From Turnera subulata (lineage: Eukaryota; Streptophyta; Magnoliopsida; Malpighiales; Passifloraceae), in assembly GCA_028386065.3 (NCBI GenBank), contig JAKUCV010004797.1, positions 133,832 through 197,831 on the forward strand: a stretch of DNA of 64,000 bases. Direction: 5' to 3'. The notes under the pieces are model-generated. The model was given only the letters and a program-made list of their open reading frames with translations, was not told the DNA's origin and did no database searches. A program made the position numbers and the translations under genes. This document shows, piece after piece, positions 1 to 10,765 of this stretch; the first letter of the stretch is position 1; every line of letters starts with the position of its first letter.

Positions 1-241
1 AAGTATTGTCAAAACGACATAGTTTCGGGGAAACTACTTCAAAACTCAACTCTCAACCCCGAAACCCGATTAAACTCCAACGAAAGCCGAACCCGTCATA
101 CCATCGACTTATTTCCCTTATAACCAAGGTAAAATAATTTATTTCCTTGTCCAAAAATCCGGAAATTCCTCAAGGGCAAAATAGGAATAAAAATTTCGAA
201 AATTCCAAAAAAATTAAATTAACGAAATTCGGGGCGTTACA
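1..241 (-). repeat. 3' LTR of the Gypsy-type element, inner 241 bp
   Basis: This is a direct repeat of 4271-4511 with three transitions. Its right edge, ...gggcgttaca, is the LTR terminus (TGTAACGCCC on the minus strand) and abuts the polypurine tract at 242-256. The rest of this LTR lies outside the window. Confidence 0.85.
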
Positions 242-1688
242 GTTCTACCCCACTAAACAAAATTTCGTCCTCGAAATTGCACGATAAAACAAGCAACCAA
301 GTGCTTAGCTGACACAAACAAGTGTCACCCGGTATCAAAATACCGTCGGCCAAACCACCAAGTAGAACCATCATGTCCATCAATTACATTTCCAAGCAAG
401 AACCCAAAATACCCAAGTCAATCATTGACTGAGTCTAACATGATCAATAGATCATAAGATCAAAGCACTAAACAAAGAATCTTATCCAATCATAATCAAC
501 AATATTAACACCAAAATCCATAAACCGTTTTATTTATCATCAATGAACCCACTATTTCCAATCTTATGATCCATTAAGCACATCCTCAAATAACAGAAGT
601 CAAAATCGTAACCTAAGAAACAAGGTCTTCATCCCCACTATAAATACCTCAAGACCAAAAATCCATAATCACTTTCATGATCCGAACCTCAATTTATTTC
701 CTTTATTACGCACTAATTTAACCAAACTCGTATATATGTCCCGGATCATACCTTAAGTACTAAAACCCGATCCATAAACTTCATAATCTAATTCTATATC
801 ATGGATTCCTTGAGACCCCAAACATCCTTTCACAACTCATATTCATAAATATTCCTCAAGTCACTCCTAACACGAACACCAAAGTTTTTCTCACGCAGAA
901 ATTAAAATATCACTGTATCTCTCAACATATAATTAATAACTTAGCAATTGAATCACGATACCCGAGATCAGCTCAAAATCAAACCCTCAATATGAACATA
1001 CTACCAGCATCCTCATTTAGCCCGTGGATTATAACCCCAACCAAGTTCCATGATCAAAACCTTTTTATCAAAATCACCATTAATATCCCTAAACTCATCA
1101 AAGTTATGTACCTCAAGTATCATTAGAAAATTCTTCCCCAAATATACCATTAGATCAATCCTCAAATTAGTTCAAGAAATCATCACGCACTCCGAACAAG
1201 ATCTAGCCATAAAATAATTCCACAAGTAACTACAATTCCTTACGTTTATATAATCAAACCACGAATAACTTGATCGCCAAGATCACAAGAATCAAATCTA
1301 CAAGTATCACATAAGATCATCTCCTAACAGACTTAACACCCGAAAACAAATTGATGGTTCTTACTTGTATTGGCCAGTTCGTCATAGACAAGGAACATAA
1401 ACCAAGATTCAAGAGTCTACACCGACTCTAATAGATCAGTGGATAAACCACAAAATAATCTTTACTATAGCCTAAGCTGTAAAGGTAAGCATATCATTTA
1501 CACAATAATACCGGGTCACTCCGACCCACAGCAGGTGCGTGTCCTCCACCGGATCCATAGTACGACTCACTATATGAATGCATATGACTATGCAACAAAC
1601 AACACAGAAAGGAGCAGACTCATGCACATAAGAGCACCAAACGTATTCACACATCCCAAAGGATCTACAGCCTGCTCCGCTACCAAGC
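242..1688 (-). other. Short internal region of the Gypsy-type element
   Basis: This AT-rich non-coding stretch lies between polypurine tract (242-256, minus TTTAGTGGGGTAGAAC) and primer-binding site (1674-1685). I see no retroviral protein domain in any frame; the small open frames at 1439-1756 and 1472-1696 look like chance. The element must depend on proteins from another copy. Confidence 0.6.
1674..1685 (-). promoter_or_regulatory. Primer-binding site of the Gypsy-type element
   Basis: On the minus strand TGGTAGCGGAGC follows the LTR end (...GTTTCA) after three bases. It resembles the common plant PBS TGGTATCAGAGC with two changes, and exactly matches the PBS of the Copia at 54599-54610. 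It sets the inner edge of the 5' LTR. Confidence 0.65.
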
Positions 1689-4511
1689 TGAAACACCCGT
1701 GTCCCAATTTAACAATAAAATATCAAAACTCAAGGAAATTACCAAAATGCCCTTGAAACCCGGGACACGAAAATCGATATCAAAAACATTATCCAAAATC
1801 CTCAATAAAAAAAAAAGATGTCATAACAACATAGTCAACCGGCTTAGCAAGCCTCAAATCAAACCCGGCATCCTGCCGAAACATCATCAATAGTAAATCC
1901 CGGCAATCAGCCGATAAAATAATCCAAAAATCAAAAGTGACATCTCAATATAAATCCAATGCAGCGGAAGAAATAAATGGAATAAAATATGAGAAGTAAA
2001 ATAATATGCATGCCGACTCTATGGATCCAACCGGGAGAACAAGCACGGCTACCTGCTGGGATGTCCACGTCCGTACTCCGGGAAAAGAAGAAAGTGACTG
2101 CACGCTATCTAAAGTCTGAAAAACAACGTTGGCGATTATGTGAGTCGCCTACTCAGTGAGCAATATATATCTAATTATGAGAGTGTGCAGATCAGGTCCG
2201 AAGGGAAAGCAGAGTAACAAGTCATGCATGCAAACATACAACAATCAGTACTAACATGCCAACACAATCAACAAACAATTCATTATTCTCCATCTGTTAT
2301 GTGTTAAGTCTTTCTTATTACTTTTTATTGTTCAGGGCCCCCTACTGTGTGCGTCGAGCTCGGTCCCGTCTCATCAGACAACCAGGCACGAAGCCCAAAT
2401 AAACCAGGCACGAAGCCCATTAAAACCAGGCACGAAGCCCAACATAACCATAGAGAGAGAGAGAGACAGAGAGAAAGAGGGAGGTAGAAAGGGGGAGGTA
2501 GAAGGAGGGAGGTAGAAACCGGTCATCACAGACCCACATGCAAATCTGCATAACACTTGCTAACCCGCAAGCAAACCCGAGGGGTATCTCTTCCCGCTCG
2601 AAACAACCGGTCATCAGCACACAGTAGCCTAACTTCTACTGTACATTATCTTTATTCACAGATTATGAGTTTAAGTGTGCCATTAGCTGTGATCTAACAG
2701 GGTAGTGTGATAAAGACATCTCAATCAGATAACCGGGTCTCCGACCCACAACACATCACACAAAGCACCCAAAATCACATCACATGTTATAATCCATAAC
2801 AAATCCAAAATCCTGCTCATAAGCAAATATTACACTTAGGCACACAATACAGATTACAGCATGTTAGCAAACAAGCATGCAACTCAAACAAACCATTCCA
2901 ACGAGCTCATGCAAACAAACATAAGAAGACATATAAAGTCACCTCAATGACGATTGTTCTGTGGAGTTTTTCCCAAAACCGATCCTCCAGCTCCCGAGGT
3001 ATTACCCGTGCCTGAATACCGGCACACACAACAAATTACAACACAAACAATAAAGACGTGCATGCATGCAACTATATGCTCCACTGAGTTAAACCCGTCC
3101 CAAGTTAGTCGACTATGTAATTCCCGGGTCTAAACCCGACTTAATGTTCTCTTCACCAAACTCCGAGTAATGGGACCTAAGGTTCACCGGGCTTAAGCCC
3201 AACTAAGTCCAAAAGAAATTCCCGGGCCTATGGCCCACTCTTAATATCATTTATGAATACCCGGCCTAAGTCCAATCTAAGCCCAATTACAATTTCCCGG
3301 GCCTAAAGCCCACTTCCTTAAGTCTTATTTAATTTATTATAGGATTGGGCTCAAAGCCCGTTACTTAAGTCCAAGGTCATCCAAGTCCAAATCCATCCCG
3401 GCCTAAGGTTCTATCCGTGTCGGTATATACCGGCCTAAGGTTCTACCCGACGGTTTCCACTAAACATAATTAAATACAAATCCCAATTCCGAATATAAGT
3501 ACATGCCATTAATGTATACAAATTACACATTGAAGTATACCGTTAAAATGCCGAAAATCGAGACCCGAGCCTTTGCCGGAATTTTCCCGAGCCTCGCCGG
3601 AAAATTCCCGAGCCTTCGCCGAATTCCGGTGACCTTGCCGGAATTCACCCAAAACTGCCAGAAACAGAACATCCAATATATTCACCTCACGGCAACAATT
3701 TACACGTCACAAACCAACAATAGAAACAGGAAGAAAAACAACTCATCCTTACCGAAAATTTTCTGCCGAACACAACACCTCCACAACAACCACCTACGCC
3801 GGCGAAAGAAAAAGAAAAAGAAATAGAAGCAGACGAGAGAAGGCGACCCACTTACCAACACTTCGAGAGGACGGCGACGCAGCCCCGGCCGGCGGTGTGG
3901 AGTGGCGAGCGAAGAAGGTGAGATGGGATGGAGGTGTCGGGGCGTGAGAGAGGAGACGAGAAGAAAAGGCTGCAGACTCGGAAAAAGAAAAGAGAAAGAC
4001 TGAAGTGAGGGGGGAAGAGAAGAGGAAGAGAGAGCGAGAGGGAGAAGAAAAGAAAGAAGAAGAAGAAAGGTGGGGGAAAAAGGCGGCGGCTTGGAGAAGA
4101 ATGGAAGAGAAGAAGAGAAAAAGAATTAAGGAAGAAGAAGAAAAGAAAAAGAAAGGATAAGAGGTGTGTGGCCGGCTAGGGTTGGCCGCCCTAGTGGACG
4201 ACCCGTCGTCCGCTAGGCGCGGTCAACCCCCTGGTCAACGCGCTGTTATCCTTTTTTTTTTTTTTTTTTAAAGTATTGTCAAAACGACGTAGTTTCGGGG
4301 AAACTACTTCAAAACTCAACTCTCAATCCCGAAACCCGATTAAACTCCAACGAAAGCCGAACCCGTCATACCATCGACTTATTTCCCTTATAACCAAGGT
4401 AAAATAATTTATTTCCTTGTCCAAAAATCCGGAAATTCCTCAAGGGCAAAATAGGAATAAAAATTTCGAAAATTCCGAAAAAATTAAATTAACGAAATTC
4501 GGGGCGTTACA
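1689..4511 (-). repeat. 5' LTR (2823 bp) of the Gypsy-type element
   Basis: It starts tgaaacaccc and ends gggcgttaca on the plus strand (TG...CA). It contains short CT/GA runs, a purine-rich block at about 3800-4165 and a GC-rich stretch at about 4170-4235. The minus-strand order is U3 at 4511 towards U5 at 1689. Open frames inside it (2374-2620, 3503-3826) are low complexity and not taken as genes. Confidence 0.8.
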
Positions 4512-4551
4512 ACAACGGGTCAGTTTCAATCATTTTTCACAGAAGCAAAAT

Positions 4552-4730
4552 AACATCGATGTTGGAATTTAAACATCGATGTTCTTCATAGATTAGTTTT
4601 CATCTCATTTTCACAGAATCAAAATAACATCAATGTTGGGATGGAGAACATCGATGTTTTAGTTACCGTTAGCCCAAAATTCAAATTTAATGGGCAAAAC
4701 ATCGATGTTATGCCTTTAGACATCGATGTT
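4552..4730. repeat. Three paired acatcgatgt palindromes in LTR U3
   Basis: Twelve-base palindromes of the form aacatcgatgtt lie at 4552, 4572, 4626 (one mismatch), 4647, 4698 and 4719. Spacing within pairs is 20, 21 and 21 bp; pair starts are 74 and 72 bp apart. The last site ends about 100 bp upstream of the TATA box. The same module is expanded at 53588-54340 in another element. Confidence 0.9.
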
Positions 4731-4826
4731 TTAGCCGTTGAGCAGACAACTTTTCAGCACCCACTATATTTTGTTTAAAGCTGTTTTCTTGGGTGGATTT
4801 CAAACGGCTCCATTACTTTTCAGAGC

Positions 4827-4834
4827 TATAAATT
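4827..4834 (+). promoter_or_regulatory. TATA box of the SIRE-like LTR
   Basis: Tataaatt lies in the LTR about 100 bp after the last palindrome pair and about 540 bp before the LTR end. That is where the U3 core promoter of a Copia LTR is expected. Transcription would start some 30 bp further on. Confidence 0.5.
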
Positions 4835-5371
4835 GAGCATTTTTCAGCTCTGATTATTAACTAATCAACTCTCTATTCATTCATCATTCATTGCAAAACA
4901 ATCATTCAAGTTTAAGAGTCAATTCCTTTGAGATTATTGAGAGTTGCCTTATTAGTGCTTAATTAACTCATACCCACTCTTGAGAGAGCTTTTGTTTGAG
5001 TAATCTTTGTAGTGTTGTTCATACACTGAAAGGGAGGTTTGTTCCCTTGTAGCTACTCATAGGAAGAATGATTTTCTTTCCTTGAGAGAAGTCTTGAAGT
5101 GAGGTATCTTCAAGCAAGTGTGTAGGATTCTTGTGATTAGAATTCCTAGGTTGTAAACGGTTTGTTAAGCACCCGGAAGCTTAACGGTAGATAGTGAACT
5201 CTTCAAGTGAACCTTGAAGGACTGGATTAGCCACAAATTAGTTGTGTATGAACCAGTATAAAAATCTCTTGTGTCCTTCTTTCAATTCCGCATTTTATTT
5301 CCTGCAAATATTTTCAGTCTTAGGTCTAAAGCTATTCACCCCCCCTCTAGCTTAGCCTTTTCGATCTTTCA

Positions 5372-5646
5372 AGTGTATCCTAAGCTTCTTTCAGAGTTTC
5401 AGCTTTCTGTATGCATTGCAGCATTTCCTTTCCTACTGTTGTCTTCAAAGCAAACATTGCCTTGCCCACTTTAATCTTCCACTTCCGCAACTCTCCGTTT
5501 GTATTTGCTGATTGTGCTACCTCGGTACCATTGACCACTTCCCACAGATCTTTTCCTTGCAAGTAGGACATCATGCAGGTTGACCATGTACTATAGTTGT
5601 TGTTGTTGAGCTTCTCCATTGCGCCGATAACTTGAAGGTCGATCAT
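5372..5646 (-). pseudogene. Copia gag, N-terminal fragment
   Basis: The start (MIDLQVIGAMEKLNNNNYST) followed by a WSTCMMSYLQGKDLW-type segment is the Copia gag (UBN2/DUF4219-type) N-terminus, about 88 readable residues. The frame meets a TAG where family members usually have Trp, then is cut at 5371/5372 by the SIRE-like LTR. The gag start lies 58 bp downstream of the primer-binding site at 5704-5715, as expected. The rest of the element lies left of the window or is lost. Confidence 0.75.
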
Positions 5647-5703
5647 TGTATCGACAAAAAATTCTCACAAAACACCGCTACGTAATCTCCCGAAGAAAGA
5701 CCT

Positions 5704-5715
5704 GCTCCGCCACCA
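5704..5715 (-). promoter_or_regulatory. Primer-binding site of the gag-bearing Copia
   Basis: Minus-strand TGGTGGCGGAGC lies three bases inside the LTR end (...TTCAACA). It differs at one base from the PBS found at 1674 and 54599. Confidence 0.55.
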
Positions 5716-5718
5716 GAT

Positions 5719-6137
5719 TGTTGAACAAAGTTCCGCTATCACAACGTGAACAATGCGCAGCACTAAGCACTAACCTTTCACACTACCAACCTCGTCACAC
5801 AGGCAGACTGTGCTGAGACTAAACAAGACTAACTTGCACAGGCAGGTTGTGCAAAACCTGAGTTGAGGAAGATAGAAAAACTTACAAACACTAACAACCA
5901 GACAACAAATAAGAATAGAGAGAAAATTCTCTTAAAAACACTCAGAGAAAAACTAAAGAAAAATGCTTGAAAGCTTTCTGAGATATATTTTCCACTAGAA
6001 ACAGAACCTTTATATAGGTTACAGGAACTACCAATCTAATCTAGAAATTAAGAAACTACCAAATCAAATAGATATTTAACAATCAAATCTAAATCATAAC
6101 AGCCTAGATATAATCTAGATGGTGTTGATCTTTAACA
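5719..6137 (-). repeat. Copia LTR (419 bp)
   Basis: It runs tgttgaac...tttaaca on the plus strand, with inverted-repeat ends TGTT...AACA. It is followed on the inside by PBS and gag on the minus strand, which identifies it as the 5' LTR. The right flank is ggatt; the matching target duplication would lie beyond the window. It inserted into a copy of the F-box downstream segment that begins at 6138. Confidence 0.75.
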
Positions 6138-6500
6138 GGATTCTGTGATACCATTTTGTAAGTTGTGAAGGGCTAGCCATTCAAAAAAGTGGTTTTCCAT
6201 TCCACCCTTAAAAAAAATAATTTTAGTGTTATAAGACTCGTTTTTTACTTCGAAATATTTTAATTAATTTGGAACGGTCAATTCTTTTTTTTTTTTGTTG
6301 AGAAATGTTTAAAGCTGAATTCTTGACCATCAAATATTTGCCTAAGTGGTACTGAAGCTGTGTTCTTGTATGCATGGTTCCAATTCTATTCAACCAACTC
6401 TTGTATATGAAAAATTCAATGCAAGGTCTGGATTCTATTCATGTCTTGTGTATGAAAAATATAATTCTAGTAATGGGGTTTGGTGAATATGCAAAATTGG
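6138..6500 (+). repeat. Copy of the F-box 3'-flank segment
   Basis: The run 'accattttgtaagttgtgaagg...' through 'catcaaatatttgcctaagtgg' is also found at 19780-20010 (same strand) and inverted downstream of the F-box gene at 35100-35420, so this is a dispersed piece of an F-box gene neighbourhood. I see no gene in it. Confidence 0.6.
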
Positions 6501-6649
6501 TGTTTTCATCACCTATATATACTTCACGATACATTAAAAAATACCAATTAAAAAGAAAAGAATTCATTGTTACGAGCGCTAATCTCCCTACTCCCTGGCC
6601 TTTATACCCCATATAAACCTCGAAATTAAAATTTTATTTATTTGCCACA

Positions 6650-7470
6650 GTTATTGTTAAAAGAAAAAAAAACAACTGATATTATTAATTTGTCATCTAC
6701 CACCACCTCCTATGCTCATCACTAAAAAATTTGTACTCCTCTTTTTACCATTTTAGTGGTCGAATTCTGATCAATATTATAATGTTCATTTCAGATGCCT
6801 TGGTGGATATAGGGGGAGCAAGGGGGTCAGGCCCACCCTAAAATCCTATTTTATCTATATATGGAAACAATTTCTCAAACTCTAACATGTAGCTTAGTGG
6901 TTAGTGTTTGGTCATGCATCCTCACCAACACAGGTTTGAGTCTGATGATGTTCAAATGATAGTAAAAAAAAAAGAAAAGGGAATGGGATTTGGGGGACTA
7001 ATAATGCATGGAACTGTTTTGCAAAGGAAAAAAGAGAGAGGCTAAAGAACTTGTCATTTCTTGTTGTTGTTTTTTTTTTCTTTTTTCCTTTTGTTTTTTT
7101 AAATCAACAATGACACGGCCATATGAGATTGCCAGCGAGTAAGGCCATTAACTGAGCCTGAATGTTAATTTCTTTTTTTTTTCCAGAACTTTGAACGTAT
7201 AAACTTGAACTTTCTTGGGTTTACCTGAACTTTCTATATGCTTTAGGCGTGATCAGAATGTAGGGTTTTCCTACTACTATATAACACAGGCTACTAAAAG
7301 AAGAGTCTTGGCAAAAAGAGAAAACAAATTAAAAGTCATTCAATTAGTAAGTCACAAAAATGTCCAAAAGATTTTTAGAGTCAACTCTAATTGGTCATTA
7401 AAAATTAATTTCAATGCTCTTTCTTTACTCTTTTTCCCAAATTTCTCTAATTTGTTAAGAAAGTGAGAGG
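6650..7470 (+). repeat. Diverged duplicate of the 17060-18120 block
   Basis: Shared landmarks in the same order are 'ctaccaccacctcctat', 'aatgcatggaactgttttgc', 'catatgagattgcca', 'aacttgaactttcttggg' and 'actttctatatgctt'. Part of the block recurs inverted at about 60880-61130. I see no coding sequence here. It is duplicated intergenic DNA with a SINE-like insertion at 6885-6973. Confidence 0.6.
6885..6973 (+). mobile_element. tRNA-derived SINE-like element
   Basis: A good pol III A box (tagcttagtgg, 6890-6900) is followed by a B box (ggtttgagtct, 6933-6943) and an A-rich tail (6964-6973). It is absent from the paralogous block near 17500, which supports insertion after duplication. The tRNA source is not identified. 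Confidence 0.5.
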
Positions 7471-8552
7471 GGGAAAAGGAATCTTGTGTTAGGTTCTTTT
7501 TCATAGGAGTTTTCTTCTTCTTTCTTCTCCATGTAGAAAATGAATAACTAAACGAAATTCTGAGTTGGTATAAAAATGATAAAACATTTTCAGAGAGGCG
7601 GCGGAGCTCGGATAAGACGAATAGGTTTTTGGGATTAGATTTGGAGGTTTGTTCAGGTCGACTCGAGGGGCTGTTGTCCTCTTTCTTTTGTTTTTTTTTT
7701 TCCTCCCTTAACATAAAACGATGACGTTTCGTATAAAAGCTCATTTGGACTTTTGGTCTGTCCAAATTTCTCCTAAGCTGTCCGTACCAAATTAATAAAC
7801 CAATTTGGTCATGTCCAAACCAAACCCGAATTTTTAATTTGGAATGGACAGTGTCCAAATTATGCACAATTCGATCCGGACATCAGGTAATCCGGTTTGT
7901 TTGATCATTCTACCCACCCCTAATTCTGGTATCTGACTTGGTTAATTAATCTTTTTTGTTTTCCAGCTCGTTGTTTGTCACTTGGAAGAAAGTGTTGAAT
8001 GGTTGGGAGCTTGGATGCATTGGAACGACTTTGGAAGCTCGACGCATAATTGATGGATCCGAGACTATGCTTTAACCAGGTATCGATGATTTTATATGAT
8101 TGAATCAGGTGTATAATACAATATAATACATCCTCATTTTTGACACATACTCGTAAGCTTGTATATGTTATAAACTTGGGTTGAGTAATGCTAGCTTTCT
8201 GTTTTATCTAGAAGCTTTTATGGTAGATTGTTTGGAAATTGTTTACCTTCTGTTAAGAAATTTGGCTGCTAAGGCTACCGCCTTTACACCAATCTTGATC
8301 AAATTCTCTTTTTTGTTTTTTTTTTTTTAAATGTTGTCTGCCTTAGAGGAATACGTAGTTAAAATGATAATCTAAGTAATTAAGTCGAACTGGTCTCCTA
8401 ATTACGCATGCATGCATTTCAAATTTCAATCATAAAAACGAGGGGATGTATATGTTTTTTTTTTTTGTTTTTTCTTTTGCCCCAAGTAAGCAGCACCACC
8501 GCGTTCGTTCGTCCCTTTTCCTGTTGCCCGGAGAGTCAATTCCTCCCATACA
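7471..8552. other. Intergenic region before the H+-PPase remnant
   Basis: This is AT-rich sequence with poly(T) runs and no supported gene. The open frame at 7352-7867 (minus) is lysine/serine-rich without recognisable domains. A run near 7905-7922 (cattctacccacccctaatt) resembles one end of a hAT-type element, but I found no partner end. Confidence 0.4.
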
Positions 8553-10765
8553 GTGATGATGGATGATGATGATGATGTGGAGACCGGTAATCTGGCCTCT
8601 TACCATGATAGGCCCAGGGTTTGTATTATCAGCTTCCTTACATCCATATATCTTATTACCAAGTGGGTACTCTCAAAGGACGAAGGACCTCCCGAAATGG
8701 CTCAGGTACCTATCATTCTCCACCATTTGCTTATTACACCTCACTCACTCTTGATTCTGCTCTCATTCCATTCTTTTCTCAATGGCGTTATCTTATTCTC
8801 CAGATTTCCGATGCAATACGCGTCCTTTTCTTTTTCTTTTTCTTTCTTTTTTTTTTTGTGTTTTCCTTGCTGATACATTCACTGCTACTGCAGGTCTACA
8901 TCTGCCTATATTACTGGTTATGTTGGCATGTGGGTGTCTGCAGTACGCGCAATGTTAAGAGTCTCAAGCTCTGCGATCGAGACGGTCAGCGAGAGAGGCA
9001 TTGCAGGTTGTCCCTTTTTCCCTCTTTGTCCCTGTAATAAGCATTGTGGAGTCTTCGCCTCAACTACTATATATTGTGTTTTTCTTGGTTGGTTTTATGT
9101 TTTTTCCCTTTTCCAGTGCCTCTTCTCCTCGTGGGATATGGTTTTGGAGCTTCTTTTGTGGCCCTACTTGCTCAGTTGGGTGGTGGAATATACACAAAAG
9201 CTGCTGATGTTGGAGCAGACCTTGTTGGGAAAGTAGAGCAGGGAATACCTGAGGATGATCCTAGCTAGGAATCCTGCAGTTATTGCTGATTTGGTAGGTT
9301 TCCTTTTTGTTGCTCTGCCCTACTGTCACAGCTTCTTTGTTGGCATCTGAAATATTATCTTTTTAATGGGCCAGTATAATTTGAGATGATTCTATGTGTG
9401 TAGAAGTACAGAGTAATGAATTACTTGCAGTTCAGCTTTTATACTAAACCTGAGGTTATCAACGAATGGTTTCCTATCTCCATCATTCTCTTTTCTCTCT
9501 ATTGATTTGAATAAGTTCTTCTAGTTATTGTTTTTCTTGCATCATTGAGTATTGTGCTTTATGGCATTCTTTCTTCATTGAGTAATAAAAAATTGTAACT
9601 TGTTGAATGAAAGGTCGGGGACAATTAATGTGGGTGATTGTGCTGCCCGAGGTGCCGTTCTTTTTGAAAGCATTGCGGCTGAAATAATAAGTGCAATGAT
9701 ACTTGTGGAACTGTGGCTCAACATTGCGAAATTGAAGGCAAGTATTTCTATACCTGTAGTTCTCATATCACGGTCTCTTTGTACAACTGTGAATTCTGCA
9801 TGCATAAGCATGCCATCTGGCATGTGTTGCTGCCTTGTTTAAATTGTTCTTGTGTGATCATATGATAACCTAATTAAAAATTTAGGTTGGCTTTGTAACA
9901 AAACAGGATGCAAGTTGCCTACTCCAGCTAGTTTGGGGTTGAGATTTAGTTGGTGTTTATAGTGAACTAGGAATATTGCTATCTAGCAAAGGCTTCAATC
10001 AGTTGTAGCTCTGATCATCTGACCTGGAAGCATTCTAAAGGATCTATTATCCTTTTTATCAAGGAATAATTTGGGTCTTTATTGAATGTCTTTTCACATT
10101 GGTTTTTCTTGCAGATGCATCTGCTTCATTTTGTTTCCCCTTGTCGTTCATTCATTGGACCTGGTTATATCATCTATTGGAATATTTTCAATCCGTACTA
10201 CACGTGACTCTAATGTGAAGTCTCCCATGGAGGATCCAATGACAATCCTCCGGAAAGGATGTTCTGTCACAATAGTTCTAGCGGTTATCACATATGGGGC
10301 GGTAATACATCTTCTGAATTTGAAGTTGTTTACTTTATTTTGCTATTAATTTCTTTCTGCAGTTTAGTCTTTTGACGTTGATTCTCTATCTAAAAACTTA
10401 TTTTACTGTGCTTTTATGTCCAAGCTTGATAAACCATGCAAGCATCAACTTCTCTATTTCTGATGCATTTTGAGTTCTCACCTATGGTCTTGTGGTGCAG
10501 TCTACACCTTCAGCATGGTTAACTTTGCCTTATGTGGATTGGTTGGTATCATCACCGCTTATGCTTTCGTTTGGATCACCAAGTACTATACGGACTACAA
10601 GCATGAGCCTGTACGAACTTTGGCTCTTGCTAGTTCCACAGGTCATGGGACTAACATAATTGCTGGGGTTAGCTTGGGCCTTGAATCTGCAGCTCTTCCA
10701 GTTCTTGTCATTAGTATTTCTATTATCTCGGCATTTTGGCTTGGTCACACCTCTGGATTAGTGGT
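8553..10765 (+). pseudogene. Vacuolar H+-pyrophosphatase, type II (AVP2-like), decayed
   Basis: Homologous exons appear in order: an acidic start MMMDDDDDVETGNLASYHDR; VLSKDEGPPEM (8662-8700); ISDAIR (about 8802); GYVGMWVS (about 8917); [12 protein letters not shown] through [13 protein letters not shown] (9118-9265); NVGDCAARG..LFESIAAE (about 9630-9690); FILFPLVVHS (about 10115); then YYTDYKHEPVRTLALASST and AGVSLGLES (10510-10760). H+-PPases are membrane pumps of some 800 residues that couple PPi hydrolysis to proton transport. Here the N-terminal membrane helices and the C-terminal half are missing. A 4-bp CTAG duplication (9261-9268) follows the catalytic DDP, a 4-bp insertion (9621-9630) splits DNVGDC, an Asp in GADLFES is Val, and a 1-bp loss follows SAMIL. 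It cannot make a working pump. Confidence 0.85.

Larger units (their letters stand above)
1..4511 (-). mobile_element. Large-LTR Gypsy-type retrotransposon, non-autonomous, partly outside window
   Basis: Read on the minus strand, both LTR copies start TGTAACGCCCCGAATTTCG, a start common in plant Ty3/Gypsy elements. The outer (5') LTR is 1689-4511 and the 3' LTR enters the window at 241 and runs off its left edge. Only 1447 bp (242-1688) separate them, too little for gag-pol, and no gag, protease, RT or integrase motif is readable there. The stretch beside the 3' LTR (minus, GAGGACGAAATTTTGTTTAG then a purine run) resembles the tail of a Gypsy pol plus polypurine tract, so this looks like an internal-deletion, LARD-like derivative moved in trans. 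The comparable 241 bp of the two LTRs differ at three positions, all transitions, so the insertion is fairly young. It interrupts the SIRE-like LTR that resumes at 4512. Family assignment is inferred from the ends only. Confidence 0.75.
4512..5371 (+). repeat. SIRE/Maximus-like Copia LTR, 5'-truncated
   Basis: The stretch ending ctattcacccccccTCTAG... then tcgatctttca at 5371 is the usual 3' end of plant SIRE/Maximus LTRs. Upstream lie a TATA box (4827-4834) and a long leader-like region with 'cctaggttgtaaacggt' and 'gaaccagtataaaaatc', both familiar from this lineage. The left end is cut by the Gypsy LTR at 4511. The right end joins the gag of another Copia at 5372. No PBS or internal region follows, so it is a solo LTR or the left remnant of one. 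Three paired palindromes lie in its U3. Confidence 0.7.

Noticed and set aside
3503..3826. 107-codon plus-strand frame
   Set aside because: It is inside the Gypsy-type LTR and ends in a poly-Lys run from purine-rich DNA; no domain.
7352..7867. 171-codon minus-strand frame
   Set aside because: Low-complexity Lys/Ser-rich translation of AT-rich DNA; it crosses a block duplicated elsewhere where the frame is not kept.
7560..7925. hAT-type MITE ending in ctacccacccctaatt
   Set aside because: No matching left terminal repeat and no 8-bp target duplication found.
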